From an uncultured beta proteobacterium (GTDB taxonomy: Bacteria; Pseudomonadota; Gammaproteobacteria; Burkholderiales; Burkholderiaceae_B): a stretch of 63,969 nt of DNA. Position 1 is the first letter of the stretch. Every line of letters starts with the position of its first letter. This document shows positions 26,002 to 35,547 of the stretch, piece by piece. Made by a program: the position numbers and the translations under genes. The stretch is from positions 1 to 63,969 of the forward strand of contig CAIZGG010000013.1 of NCBI GenBank assembly GCA_903932425.1, in the 5' to 3' direction. The notes beneath the pieces were generated by a model that worked only from the letters and a program-made list of their open reading frames with translations, did not search any database and was not told where the DNA came from.

Positions 26002-27398
26002 TTGCGATCGTTTTCATTGTGATCATGGCGATCGTGATCGGTGGCGCGAGCTTATTTGGCGGTGCAGGCAGTGTGGCAGCGCTGTCGGCGACTGCGGTGC
26101 CGTGGTGGGCGTTGCTTGCAGTCTTATTCGCGTTCGGCAGTTTTTTTGCCGGCGGCATTTACGTGGGTGCTGCATTGTCGTCGCTCGCGTTGTTGGCGGG
26201 CTTTTCGCTTTCTGATCGCCCATTTTGGAATTTTCTGGGTGAGATGATTTGGGCTCCGTCGACCAATTTTGTGTTGGTATCGGTGCCACTCTTTTTGCTA
26301 ATGGGCGAGATTATGTTGCGCGCTGGTCTGTCTGAGCGCCTGTATCGCGGATTAAATGTCTGGATGGGTCGTTTGCCTGGTGGCCTGCTGCATACGAATA
26401 TTTTGGCGTGTGGCGTGTTCTCTGCGGTCGCTGGCTCGAGTGTGGCAACCGCTGCCACCATGGGATCGGTCGCTCTGCCGTACTTTGAAAAAAGTCACTA
26501 CCCGCCAAAATTAGTGCTTGGGTCACTGGCTGCTGGCGGCGCCTTAGGTAATCTGATCCCGCCCGGTATCACCTTTATTATCTATGGATTGATCACCGAA
26601 ACGTCGGTGGGTGCCCTGTATATCGCGGCAATTGGCCCCAGTATTTTGGTTGTCATTCTGTTTATTCTGGTTATTTTTTACTATAGCTATAAGCTGAAGT
26701 TGCGCGCTGATCCCGCTGCGTCAGGCGTGACCTGGCGACATCGGGTTGCAAGCTTGTCAGACTTGTTGCCAACGACCTTGTTAATTGGGCTGGTGTTAGG
26801 CACCATTTATGCGGGCCTGGCCACGCCAACCGAATCGGCGGCGCTCGGCGTGGCGGGTAGTTTGATCTTGGCGCTAGTTGATCGCAAACTCAACTGGAAA
26901 ATGATCTCTGAGTCGTTGCATGCCACAGCGCGTACAACGTCGATGATTGCGCTGATTTTATTTGGCGCCTACGTGTTGAATTACATTTTGTCGGCCTTAG
27001 GTGTGCCGCAAATGTTGGCAAAATTCTTAACCGGATTGCCCCTGCCAGGTTGGGCCATCATGCTGGTGATCATTGGATTTTATTTGGCGCTGGGCACCTT
27101 CATGGAGGGCCTGTCAATGGTGATTTGCACCGTGCCCCTGCTGTTTCCGGTGGTGAAGGCCTTGGGGTACGATCCAATCTGGTTCGGAGTTGTCATCACG
27201 ATGCTCGTTGAGATTGCAATGATCAGCCCGCCTGATGGCACGGTGCTGTATGTATTGCAAGGCATGCGACGGCAGCCAGGGCCCATTACTGACGTCTTTT
27301 CTGGTGTGATGCCCTTTATGTTTGTGTACATGTTGGCCATCATCATTTTGATGGTGTTTCCAGCGATCGCGTTATGGCTGCCAGCGGTCTTGTCTTGA
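25998..27398 (+). CDS. TRAP transporter large permease DctM
   Basis: 466 residues with about twelve to thirteen hydrophobic segments. SVPLFLLMGEIMLRAGLSERLYRGL, FSAVAGSSVATAATMGSVALP, LGNLIPPGITFIIYGLITETSVGALY and YAGLATPTESAALGV are DctM signatures. The first 45 residues are an added hydrophobic stretch. With the genes upstream it forms a complete TRAP system, intact here unlike the 8599 locus. Confidence 0.94.
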   Translation: MIAIVFIVIMAIVIGGASLFGGAGSVAALSATAVPWWALLAVLFAFGSFFAGGIYVGAALSSLALLAGFSLSDRPFWNFLGEMIWAPSTNFVLVSVPLFLLMGEIMLRAGLSERLYRGLNVWMGRLPGGLLHTNILACGVFSAVAGSSVATAATMGSVALPYFEKSHYPPKLVLGSLAAGGALGNLIPPGITFIIYGLITETSVGALYIAAIGPSILVVILFILVIFYYSYKLKLRADPAASGVTWRHRVASLSDLLPTTLLIGLVLGTIYAGLATPTESAALGVAGSLILALVDRKLNWKMISESLHATARTTSMIALILFGAYVLNYILSALGVPQMLAKFLTGLPLPGWAIMLVIIGFYLALGTFMEGLSMVICTVPLLFPVVKALGYDPIWFGVVITMLVEIAMISPPDGTVLYVLQGMRRQPGPITDVFSGVMPFMFVYMLAIIILMVFPAIALWLPAVLS

Positions 27399-27473
27399 CA
27401 TCCTTCCTGTCTTAAACAGAAAGCACTTCTGCGCATTCCGTTAAACTTTTTTCTCTCTTATTTTTTAATCATC

Positions 27474-28196
27474 ATGATCAAACCTCACCTTTATTTTTCG
27501 TGCGAAGCAATTAGCGCTGACGGCACGGTCACGACAACCCTGGCCGCCGTTGCCCCCAGGCATTACGTGATTGCTGGCTGGACGGGGCGCGATGCCGCAG
27601 CGATCGAACATCACATTCACGAACTCGGTTTGATTGGTGTGCCGGCGCCCTCTACCGTGCCGCTGTACTACCGCGGTAGCGCACTGTTACTGACGCAAGC
27701 TGACACGATCGAGGCCGTGGGGCCCGATAGTTCGGGTGAGGTAGAACCCGTGTTGTTTTACACCGGCGGTGAATGGTGGCTAACGGTTGGCTCGGATCAT
27801 ACTGATCGCCGTGTTGAAACCTATTCGATTGCGGTATCCAAACAATTGTGTCCCAAACCGACGGGCACCGCAGCCTGGCGATGGTCTGATGTCTCAGCAT
27901 ACCAAGACGAACTTGAGTTGATCTCTCGAATTTTTGAGGATGGTAAGTGGGTCGAGTATCAGAAGGGTACGTTCGCGTCGATTCGTCCTCTTGAATCCTT
28001 GCGTGACGGTTGCTTTGCGGGGCCACATGTTGACGAGGGTAGCTTTGTGTCCTGCGGCACCCTCGGTGCGATCCCGAATGCGAAGGGTGAGGGGATTCGA
28101 GCCGCCGCTCAGATGGAACTTGAAATTCGTGATCCTCGGCGAAAACGCAGCATTAAACATCGATACTCGGTCGACGTCTTGCCTTTGGTGGCTTGA
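27474..28196 (+). CDS. DUF2848 family protein
   Basis: 240 residues. Recognised from HIHELGLIGVPAPSTVPLYYRG, VLFYTGGEWWLTVGSDHTDRRVE, SKQLCPKP and the end YSVDVLPLV. The family is often adjacent to hydrolases or fumarylacetoacetate-hydrolase-like genes and has no settled reaction. Placement between a TRAP transporter and an amidase points to a catabolic enzyme for the imported compound. Confidence 0.8.
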   Translation: MIKPHLYFSCEAISADGTVTTTLAAVAPRHYVIAGWTGRDAAAIEHHIHELGLIGVPAPSTVPLYYRGSALLLTQADTIEAVGPDSSGEVEPVLFYTGGEWWLTVGSDHTDRRVETYSIAVSKQLCPKPTGTAAWRWSDVSAYQDELELISRIFEDGKWVEYQKGTFASIRPLESLRDGCFAGPHVDEGSFVSCGTLGAIPNAKGEGIRAAAQMELEIRDPRRKRSIKHRYSVDVLPLVA

Positions 28197-28269
28197 CGCC
28201 TGTTTTTCAGTTGGCGTTTTGGCTAGGCTCGAAGCGTTTATAACTATCACAGAGGTGGTAACAAGGGGG

Positions 28270-28283
28270 AACGTTGCAACGTT
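28270..28283. promoter_or_regulatory. Perfect 14-bp palindrome upstream of the amidase gene
   Basis: AACGTTGCAACGTT equals its own reverse complement. It lies in the 169-bp gap between DUF2848 and the amidase gene, and GGTGGTAAC and GTTGCCACACC flank it as a second imperfect inverted pair. The symmetry suggests a regulator site; the regulator is unknown. Confidence 0.4.
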
Positions 28284-28365
28284 GCGGTTGCCACACCTTA
28301 ATACGGGCGTATCACGGGTTTAGACTTCACCGTACACGCATTTTTTATCCTTTTCAACACTCATC

Positions 28366-29715
28366 ATGACGCACATCACACAAACCATCGCTCAGCTTAA
28401 CGCCCGCCTCGCACGCGGCGACATAACTCGTGAAGCAGTTGTTTTGCAGGCCCTAGAAAACGCTACTAAGGCGTCGGCTAAAAGTGTCTTCACGAAACTT
28501 TATCCAGAGGCGGCGCTTGCGGCCGCGCGTCAAGCAGATGCGGCTCAAGCTGCCGGAATTGAACAACCCGCATTGGCGGGTTTGCCCGTTTCGATTAAAG
28601 ACCTTTACGGCGTTGCTGGTGAAACCACAATGGCAGGGTCGGTCGTGTGCAAAGGTGAACCAGTACAAACGCACGATGCCCCAGTCATTGCACGGCTGCG
28701 CGCTGCCGGTTCAGCCATTATCGGTAAAACCAATATGACCGAATTCGCTTTTTCAGGAATCGGCATTAATCCGCACTACGGTACTCCCGTCAATCCTACC
28801 GATACCTCGGTGGCAAGAGTGCCAGGCGGCTCGTCTTCGGGTGCCGCCGTGTCAGTGGCATTAGGCTTGGCGGTTGCCGGCTTGGGTTCGGATACGGGCG
28901 GGTCGATTCGTGTCCCCGCAGCGCTCTGCGGAATCGTCGGATTCAAGAGTTCTCAGTTCCGTGTGCCACTTACAGGCGCCTTTGAGCTTGCCCGCACGCT
29001 CGACACGGTATGTGCCATGACACGCAGTGTTCAAGATTGTTTGACGGTTGATGGTGTGCTCTCTGGTGCAATGTTAAAAGTCAAACGTCGCCCATTGTCT
29101 GGTATGCGCTTTGCCTTGCCGCAAACGACTCTTCTAGAGGGGCTAGATGCAACGGTGTCTAAGGCCTTTGCGCGCAGTGTGTCGGCGTTGGCGGCCGCGG
29201 GTGCGCAGATCGTTGAAATCCCGTTAACCGAGCTGGCTGAGATCCCTAAACTCAATGCCCCAGGTGGGCTGTCGCCGATCGAGGCTTATGCCGTGCATCA
29301 TGAGCGCCTGGCCAAGTCCAAAGAAGGTTTTGATCACCGCGTGGCCGCTCGGGTTGCCCTTGGGGCACCGGTCACCGCGCAGCAGTACCTTGCGCTGCTC
29401 GACAACCGGCTGGATTGGATTGCAAGAGTTGAACGCGCCCTTGACGGGTTTGATGCGGTGCTTTGCCCGACCACGCCGATTATCGCGCCCGAGATCGCTG
29501 CGCTTGAGGCCTCTGATGAAGCGTTTTTTAAAGCGAATGGCCAGATGTTGCGTAACACGTTTGCCTTTAACTTCTTAGACGGTTGCTCGTTTAGCTTGCC
29601 TTGCCATATTGCTGGAGAACAGGCCGTTGGTTTGATGCTGTCCTCGGTAAAGGGCGACGATGCAGCGCTGGCTGCAGTCGCCTTGGCTGTTGAGGCAGCG
29701 CTGGCCTCGCGCTAA
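28366..29715 (+). CDS. Amidase signature family hydrolase
   Basis: 449 residues. Ser-cisSer-Lys catalytic triad readable as Lys78 (SIKDLYG), Ser156 (PGGSSSG) and Ser180 (SDTGGSIRVP), spaced as in GatA. It hydrolyses an amide bond; the substrate is unknown. It is not the GatA subunit of the tRNA amidotransferase on context, as gatB and gatC are absent. Last gene of the 23317-29715 catabolic run, after a gap with a palindrome, so perhaps with its own promoter. Confidence 0.88.
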   Translation: MTHITQTIAQLNARLARGDITREAVVLQALENATKASAKSVFTKLYPEAALAAARQADAAQAAGIEQPALAGLPVSIKDLYGVAGETTMAGSVVCKGEPVQTHDAPVIARLRAAGSAIIGKTNMTEFAFSGIGINPHYGTPVNPTDTSVARVPGGSSSGAAVSVALGLAVAGLGSDTGGSIRVPAALCGIVGFKSSQFRVPLTGAFELARTLDTVCAMTRSVQDCLTVDGVLSGAMLKVKRRPLSGMRFALPQTTLLEGLDATVSKAFARSVSALAAAGAQIVEIPLTELAEIPKLNAPGGLSPIEAYAVHHERLAKSKEGFDHRVAARVALGAPVTAQQYLALLDNRLDWIARVERALDGFDAVLCPTTPIIAPEIAALEASDEAFFKANGQMLRNTFAFNFLDGCSFSLPCHIAGEQAVGLMLSSVKGDDAALAAVALAVEAALASR

Positions 29716-29919
29716 CCAAGGGTCTATGTTGTAAAGAGCAACGTGGTAAAGAGCAAAACAGGCCCGCAGGATGACTCCTCGCGGGCGAAAGAAGGCTGAA
29801 AAAACCTGCTGAAAGCACCTGAAATCGATCGAAACAGTTTGCCCTGACTGCACCTCTTACCTCGGACGAACAACGGCCTTAAGCTAGGCCTGAGTTCAAC
29901 TAAAGAGAGGAGTCGAGTC

Positions 29920-30123
29920 ATGAGAGCCTTGCGCGGTATGGTGATTGGGGTATTTGTTTTGCTAACAGGCTGTGTGGCCTATGGCCCCCAGCCCGCGGCG
30001 TATGGGTATGGGCCCGCTTACTCTTATTCGCCCGTGTACGTAGCGCCCTTTCCGACGGTGGTTGTGCCGATAGTGAGAGCCCCGGTATACAGGCCTGGTT
30101 GGCATCGCCGTTGGCGTGGGTAG
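29920..30123 (+). CDS. Small lipoprotein rich in tyrosine and proline
   Basis: 67 residues. Signal peptide MRALRGMVIGVFVLLTGC with lipobox LTGC, then a tail of alternating Tyr, Pro, Ala and Val (YGYGPAYSYSPVYVAP) ending in basic residues. Common in Burkholderiales envelopes, function unknown. AGAGAGGAG lies upstream of the ATG. Confidence 0.75.
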   Translation: MRALRGMVIGVFVLLTGCVAYGPQPAAYGYGPAYSYSPVYVAPFPTVVVPIVRAPVYRPGWHRRWRG

Positions 30124-30246
30124 TCGCTGCAAGCGACAAATATGTACGCTTTGGCACACAAACCTGTAAAGTGTCGGCACTTGCCCAATTTAGAGCCCGC
30201 TTGACGGTCTCTGCCCCCAGAGTGGCAAGCTGATACGGAGCAGCCC

Positions 30247-31095
30247 TTGAAAGTCCCGCAACGCCTCGCGCCGCTTGTCGAAGAAGGTTTGGTTGACGAA
30301 GTACTCAGTCAACTGATGAGTGGCAAAGAGGCAACCGTTTATGTGGTGCGTTGCGGCGACTCTGTGCGTTGTGCCAAGGTGTACAAAGACGCCAAGCAAC
30401 GTAGCTTCAAAAACGCTGTGTCCTACACCGAGGGCCGAAAAGTCAAAAATAGTCGTCAGGCGCGTGCAATGGAAAAAGGTACGCGTTACGGTCGACAGAT
30501 GCAAGAGGAAGCTTGGCAAAACGCCGAGGTCGATGCGCTATTTCGGTTGGCAAATACAGGGGTGCGGGTGCCACAACCCTATATTTGTACTGATGGCGTC
30601 TTGCTGATGGAGCTGGTGACAGATGCTGACGGTCAAGTCGCGCCTCGACTCAATGATGTTGAGCTGACCGAAGCGTTAGCGCTTGAGCATCACGCGTATT
30701 TGATTCATCAGGTCGTGCGTATGCTGTGTGCCGGAGTCATCCATGGCGACCTCTCCGAATACAATATTTTGATGGCTGCTAGCGGCCCTGTGATTATTGA
30801 TTTGCCGCAGGCTGTCGATGCTGCCGGTAATAATGAGGCTGCTGCGATGCTCGCGCGCGATGTGCAGAATCTGGCGGTTTACTTTGGTCAATTTGCGCCG
30901 CAGTTACTGACAACCCAGTATGGCAAAGAAATCTGGCAGCACTACGTCGCGGGCACGCTTACGCCAGACACCCCGCTAACCGGTTTTGTCGTGGCGGACA
31001 CGACACCTGTTGATATGGCTGGCTTGATGCAAGAAATCGAAGATACCCGTCGCGAAGAGCAAGAGCGCAGACTGCGGCTACAAGAGCGCGATTGA
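30247..31095 (+). CDS. RIO1-type serine protein kinase
   Basis: 282 residues. The glycine-loop region is SGKEATVYVVRCGDSVRCAKVYKD with the ATP lysine, the catalytic loop is HGDLSEYNILM (Asp and Asn), and the metal-binding site is IIDLPQ, which replaces the DFG of classical kinases. ELTEA and the C-terminal charged helix complete the fold. The start is TTG at 30247 with GGAG seven bases upstream; no ATG fits. Bacterial members are little studied. Confidence 0.88.
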   Translation: MKVPQRLAPLVEEGLVDEVLSQLMSGKEATVYVVRCGDSVRCAKVYKDAKQRSFKNAVSYTEGRKVKNSRQARAMEKGTRYGRQMQEEAWQNAEVDALFRLANTGVRVPQPYICTDGVLLMELVTDADGQVAPRLNDVELTEALALEHHAYLIHQVVRMLCAGVIHGDLSEYNILMAASGPVIIDLPQAVDAAGNNEAAAMLARDVQNLAVYFGQFAPQLLTTQYGKEIWQHYVAGTLTPDTPLTGFVVADTTPVDMAGLMQEIEDTRREEQERRLRLQERD

Positions 31096-31122
31096 GGTAA
31101 TTCTCGGTCACATGGCTATAAT
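31092..31122 (+). promoter_or_regulatory. Candidate promoter for the aminotransferase gene
   Basis: A perfect -10 hexamer TATAAT is at 31117-31122 and a partial -35 TTGAGG at 31092-31097, with a long 19-bp spacer. It lies 35 bp before the start codon in the gap after the kinase gene. The -10 is good, the -35 weak. Confidence 0.4.
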
Positions 31123-31157
31123 CAAGTGAAAATATATCTAATTACTTGAACCTTGCC

Positions 31158-32255
31158 ATGACTGCACAATCTTCACTTACCTTTCGCTCGACCAAGTCTG
31201 ATCATCCAACGCCTCAGGCCGAGCGCGAAGCGATCGTCGCGAATCCTGGGTTTGGTAAGTACTTTACCGATCATATGGTATCGATTGACTGGACCTTAGA
31301 GCAGGGGTGGCACGATGCCGCGCTCAAGCCCTACGGGCCCTTAATGCTTGATCCGGCCTCCTCCGTGTTGCATTACGCTCAAGAGATTTTTGAAGGTCTT
31401 AAAGCATATCGTCACCCCGATGGTTCAATCTGGACTTTCCGCCCCGAAGAGAACGCGGCCCGTATGCAGCGCTCGGCAACTCGACTAGCGTTGCCACCGC
31501 TACCGACTGATTTATTTCTTGAATCCATTAAACAGCTCGTGCGTGCCGATGCCGCTTGGGTGCCAGGTTCAGGCGAAATGAGTTTGTACCTTCGGCCTTT
31601 CACGATCGCCAACGAAAGCTTTTTGGGCGTGCGTTCGGCTCATCGTGCAGCCTACTATGTCATCGCAAGCCCCGCCGGCCCTTATTTTGCAAAAGGTGTG
31701 GCACCTGTGATGATCTGGTTGGCTGAGGATCACGCGCGTGCTGCGTATGGTGGTACTGGCGCAGCCAAATGTGGTGGTAACTATGCCGCCTCGCTGTTGC
31801 CTCAGCAAGAGGCCTATGAAAACGGCTGCCCCCAGGTTTTGTTTTTAGATTCTCAAGAAGGTAAGTACATCGAAGAGCTCGGTGGCATGAATGTGTTCTT
31901 GGTGCTTAAAGACGGCACCTTGGTAACCCCCGAGCTGACAGGCAGTATTCTTGAGGGTGTGACACGCATGAGCATTATTCAACTTGCTCGCGATCGTGGC
32001 CACAATGTTCAAGAGCGAAAAATCACGATTGACGAGTGGCGCGATGGTATCGCTTCTGGCGACGTCACTGAAGCGTTTGCCTGTGGCACAGCTGCTGTAG
32101 TGACGCCGATTGCAGCACTTAAAGGCCGCGGCTTTATAGCTGGTGACGAAAATGCTCCAGCTGGCAAACTTACGATGTCTTTACGGCAAGAGCTCACCGA
32201 CATTCAATCTGGGCGTTTGCCCGATCGTCACGGTTGGATGATGCGTTTGGTGTAA
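31158..32255 (+). CDS. ilvE: Branched-chain amino acid aminotransferase
   Basis: 365 residues, fold-type IV PLP enzyme of the longer BCAT class. It interconverts Leu, Ile and Val with their 2-oxo acids using glutamate. YAQEIFEGLKAYRHPDGSIW, SLYLRPF, the PLP lysine region GGTGAAKCGGNYAASL, and ELGGMNVF are diagnostic, with EAFACGTAAVVTPI near the end. ATG 31158 is preferred over TTG 31146. Confidence 0.94.
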   Translation: MTAQSSLTFRSTKSDHPTPQAEREAIVANPGFGKYFTDHMVSIDWTLEQGWHDAALKPYGPLMLDPASSVLHYAQEIFEGLKAYRHPDGSIWTFRPEENAARMQRSATRLALPPLPTDLFLESIKQLVRADAAWVPGSGEMSLYLRPFTIANESFLGVRSAHRAAYYVIASPAGPYFAKGVAPVMIWLAEDHARAAYGGTGAAKCGGNYAASLLPQQEAYENGCPQVLFLDSQEGKYIEELGGMNVFLVLKDGTLVTPELTGSILEGVTRMSIIQLARDRGHNVQERKITIDEWRDGIASGDVTEAFACGTAAVVTPIAALKGRGFIAGDENAPAGKLTMSLRQELTDIQSGRLPDRHGWMMRLV

Positions 32256-32272
32256 TGCTTTCGATTAAGCGC

Positions 32273-32797
32273 TTAGCCTGATTTAAGCGCGAGCGAAAGC
32301 ATCAACTGATATTGTGCAGCCTCAAGGTAGGGCTGCTTGTTCATTAAATCCATTAAAAGCTGATCGGCCAAAATGACTTGGTCGGCAGGCAGCTCTTTCA
32401 TGACGGCCGAATACACCGCAAAGCGACCACCGTTTGCCCAGGCTTGAATAGCCTGCTCTTGCGCTTGTGTGTGTTGAAGCTTTTGTTGAGTCCGCTTCAG
32501 GCGCTGTCGGTCGGCTTCAATTTGCCCGTAGTGCGTGCGCGCGGCTGTTTGCCCTGAACCTCTCAGAACTCTGAGGCGCGCTGCCGTGCGAATCGTCAGG
32601 TAATCGGCTTGAGTGGTGAGCCTGGCACGTTCAAGCTGTTGAATTTGAGCCAACAGCACGTCAGCCTGAGCATCCTCTTGCGATGAGAGTTTTTTTAAGG
32701 CGGCCGGCACACGCTGCCCACGCTGCTCAAGCAGGGTTCTGTAGCGTTGCGCAGTGAACTGCACTTGGCCTAAAGGGATTGAACGTGGAAGCGGCAT
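32273..32797 (-). CDS. Unrecognised coiled-coil protein
   Basis: 174 residues, no signal peptide, rich in Gln, Ala, Arg and Leu. Residues about 40-130 look like one or two long helices (LLAQIQQLERARL, EADRQRLKRTQQKLQHTQ), so a coiled coil is likely. The C-terminal part is a compact helical tail. ATG 32797 has AGGTGA upstream. It is convergent with ilvE, 17 bp apart. Not recognised; no function is proposed. Confidence 0.6.
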   Translation of the reverse strand: MPLPRSIPLGQVQFTAQRYRTLLEQRGQRVPAALKKLSSQEDAQADVLLAQIQQLERARLTTQADYLTIRTAARLRVLRGSGQTAARTHYGQIEADRQRLKRTQQKLQHTQAQEQAIQAWANGGRFAVYSAVMKELPADQVILADQLLMDLMNKQPYLEAAQYQLMLSLALKSG

Positions 32798-32970
32798 CTT
32801 TAAATCACCTCGCGAACACATAGTATATCTTAGTGAAATAAATTAGTACATCTTTCGCGATCTATCCAGTACATCTAGCGCGTCGATTAACATTCATCTC
32901 ATTGATAATATTAGTATTTGCTTGATCAGGCTGACTTTTCCTTTGCTGTATTGGTCGCCATTAATATCCG

Positions 32971-34458
32971 ATGAAACAGAGTGCATTTTCAATACAAGCC
33001 AATCTTGCGACTGCAAAGAGGCTGATTCTATCCGGTGCCGAGTTGAACTCTAAATATCTCCAGATTTGTTGCATTTTCCTGGGCGGTCTGTTTTTGCTGT
33101 GGCCTGCGTTCTATAACGGTTATCCACTGGCCTACAGCGACTCGCACGTCTTTATTTCGCAACCCGTGGCCGGTTTTATGAACTGGGATAAGCCCTTTGT
33201 CTATGGGCCTCTCATCCTCTTGTTTCACGGCTGGCAAACCTTGTGGTTGGTTGTCGCCGCGCAGGCCTTGCTCGTGTCACACCTGGTGTGGTTGGTGATC
33301 GTTGCGTTAATGCCTGAACGAAAACTCGCCGCTGCGCCCAACGCGCCTAAGGGTTTGGCGGCGACCGCGGTGTGGTGCATCGCGAAGCGGCATTTATTTG
33401 TATGCGTCGTGCTCGCAGCGGCGACCACAGCCCCTTGGTTCGTCAGTTTTCTGATGCCTGACATCTTTGCGGCAATCACGGTACTGTGTATTTTTTTATT
33501 GGGTTTTTCGACGCGCTTGGGTCGTTACGAATTCGCCTGGCTCGCGCTACTTGGTGCTTTAGCAATCGCCGTTCATTTGTCGCACCTTGTGATTGCTGCT
33601 GCGTGTCTGCTTGGCGTGCTCTGCCTTAATGTGCGTCGTTTAAAAATTGCGCTAGTGCCGCTGATCTGTGCCATTGCAATTTTGCTTGGCACCAACTGGT
33701 ATGCGTTTCAAAAAGCGTCGATCTCGCCGCACGGCTCAGTCTTTATGCTTGCGCGCTTGTCGGGCGATGGCAATACCAAAGAGGTGCTAGAAAAATATTG
33801 CGCACAAAAAAATTGGTACCTGTGCGCCTGGGCTGATCGCTTACCGACTGATAGCGATGATTTTTTATGGAATGGAAAGGGTCCCGTCTGGAGTCATCCC
33901 GGCGGGCCAATTGGGCTGGCACCAGAGGCCTCAGAGATTGTGTCCTACGTGTTACGCACCAGACCTTGGCCCGTTCTGTTGTCTGGGTTGAATAATATGG
34001 CGGGGCAGCTTTGGATGATTCAACTTGGTGACACCTTGCATCCTGATCATCTTGACGTCACGGTTGCGAAAAGTGTGCGTCAGCATTTTGCACCCGTAGA
34101 GCTTGAGCGCCTCAATGGTTCTCGACAAATGAGGGATACGCTTGCAGCAGATGCTGTATGGTTCAGCCGTTTGAATGTCTTAATCTTTTATTGTGCTGTG
34201 GTCTTTAGCCTCTGTGTTTTGTTCAGCGCATGGAGCAAGCGAGGCACCGCGCCTGCTCATACCCAAAGGGATGCTGACGCGCACACTAAATTGGTGGTTC
34301 GGTTTATTTTGATACTTTGGATCGGTGTCGCGGCCAACGCCTTTGCGACTGGTGCGCTCTCGAAGCCGCACCATCGTTATCAAGCTCGTATTGCGTGGTT
34401 GCTGGTGTTGCCACCGCTGCTGACCACGTTTGCACGCCGGCGTCAGAAGATCTCTTGA
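32971..34458 (+). CDS. Polytopic membrane protein, possible GT-C-type glycosyltransferase
   Basis: 495 residues with roughly nine to ten hydrophobic helices. An early loop after the first helix contains YPLAYSDSHVFISQPVAGF, a position where GT-C enzymes carry acidic residues, and a larger polar loop lies at about residues 265-360. This layout suggests a lipid-linked-sugar glycosyltransferase but no specific family is recognised. The upstream 149 bp are AT-rich. Confidence 0.5.
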   Translation: MKQSAFSIQANLATAKRLILSGAELNSKYLQICCIFLGGLFLLWPAFYNGYPLAYSDSHVFISQPVAGFMNWDKPFVYGPLILLFHGWQTLWLVVAAQALLVSHLVWLVIVALMPERKLAAAPNAPKGLAATAVWCIAKRHLFVCVVLAAATTAPWFVSFLMPDIFAAITVLCIFLLGFSTRLGRYEFAWLALLGALAIAVHLSHLVIAAACLLGVLCLNVRRLKIALVPLICAIAILLGTNWYAFQKASISPHGSVFMLARLSGDGNTKEVLEKYCAQKNWYLCAWADRLPTDSDDFLWNGKGPVWSHPGGPIGLAPEASEIVSYVLRTRPWPVLLSGLNNMAGQLWMIQLGDTLHPDHLDVTVAKSVRQHFAPVELERLNGSRQMRDTLAADAVWFSRLNVLIFYCAVVFSLCVLFSAWSKRGTAPAHTQRDADAHTKLVVRFILILWIGVAANAFATGALSKPHHRYQARIAWLLVLPPLLTTFARRRQKIS

Positions 34459-34493
34459 AGCGAAGGCGCAAGGCCGCGCCTTCGCCCTTCACA

Positions 34494-35477
34494 CTATTCG
34501 CGTTGGATATTGCTGGCCTTGATGACGGCCGCCCACTTAGCGATTTCACCATCCACAAATGCTGCGAGCGCATCGGGTGTGCTGCCTTCAATTTCGATCG
34601 CTTGTTGTACCAACTTGGCCTTGAGTTCAGGGTCAGCTAGAACGGTGTTGATGTCGCGATTCAAACGCGCGATGATGGCTGGCGGCGTACCTGTCGGCGC
34701 AAAGAAGCCGTAGCTCGCAACGGATTCAAAACCCGGATAGCCTGACTCGGCAACTGTGGGCAAATCAGGCAACAAGGCCGAACGTTTTGCTGTGGTGATG
34801 GCAAGCGCACGAACCTTACCGTCTTTCAGCATCGGCAAATAGGGCGGTAACGTATCAAGCGCCATCGTGACCCGCCCTGAAATCAGATCAGGCATTAAAA
34901 GCGATGTGCCCTTATAGGGAATATGCAAGATATCAACGCCCGCCGCCACTTTGAACATTTCGCAGGTTAAGTGAATCAAGCCGCCGGTTCCTGAGGAGCC
35001 GCAGGTCAGTTTGCCTGGATCCTTTTTAGCCAGTGCAACGAGTTCAGTCAGATTTTTAACGGGTAACTCGTTGCCCACAACAACGATATTGCTCAAAGTG
35101 CCTGCCGTTGAAATCGCGGTCAAATCCTTTTTGAAGTGGTAGCCAGGATCTTTGTAATAACTGACTGCGATCGAATGCGAACCGATTGAGCCCATCAAAA
35201 GGGTGTATCCATCGGGCGCCGCTTTGGCAACGTATGCTGCGCCGATATTGGCACCGGCGCCGGGCTTGTTCTCAATGACCACTGATTGACCAAGTTTGAC
35301 CGCTAGTTTTTCGGTAATCGCGCGGGTCAAGATATCGGTAGCGCCGCCAGCGGGAAAAGGCACCACGACCTTCAGAGGCTTGGAGGGATAGGTGTCTTGT
35401 GCTTGTACTGGAGCAGACAGCCACGCGCCAAAGGCAACAATCGCCAGTAGGGCCTTTAAGTAACGATTTAAGTGCAT
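34494..35477 (-). CDS. Bug-family tripartite tricarboxylate receptor (1 of 6)
   Basis: Periplasmic solute receptor of 327 residues. Signal peptide ends APVQAQ; then YPSKPLKVVVPFPAGGATDI, VIENKPGAGANIGA and PDGYTLLMG, the ligand-pocket blocks of Bug proteins. These deliver carboxylates to TctAB membrane subunits, which are absent from the window. Convergent with the 32971 membrane gene. Confidence 0.93.
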   Translation of the reverse strand: MHLNRYLKALLAIVAFGAWLSAPVQAQDTYPSKPLKVVVPFPAGGATDILTRAITEKLAVKLGQSVVIENKPGAGANIGAAYVAKAAPDGYTLLMGSIGSHSIAVSYYKDPGYHFKKDLTAISTAGTLSNIVVVGNELPVKNLTELVALAKKDPGKLTCGSSGTGGLIHLTCEMFKVAAGVDILHIPYKGTSLLMPDLISGRVTMALDTLPPYLPMLKDGKVRALAITTAKRSALLPDLPTVAESGYPGFESVASYGFFAPTGTPPAIIARLNRDINTVLADPELKAKLVQQAIEIEGSTPDALAAFVDGEIAKWAAVIKASNIQRE

Positions 35478-35547
35478 ACAGTTTTATCCTGAAGTGTAAA
35501 AATTCAATACAAGTTTCGAGCAGAAACGTGGCAAGCTTTAAGCTAAA

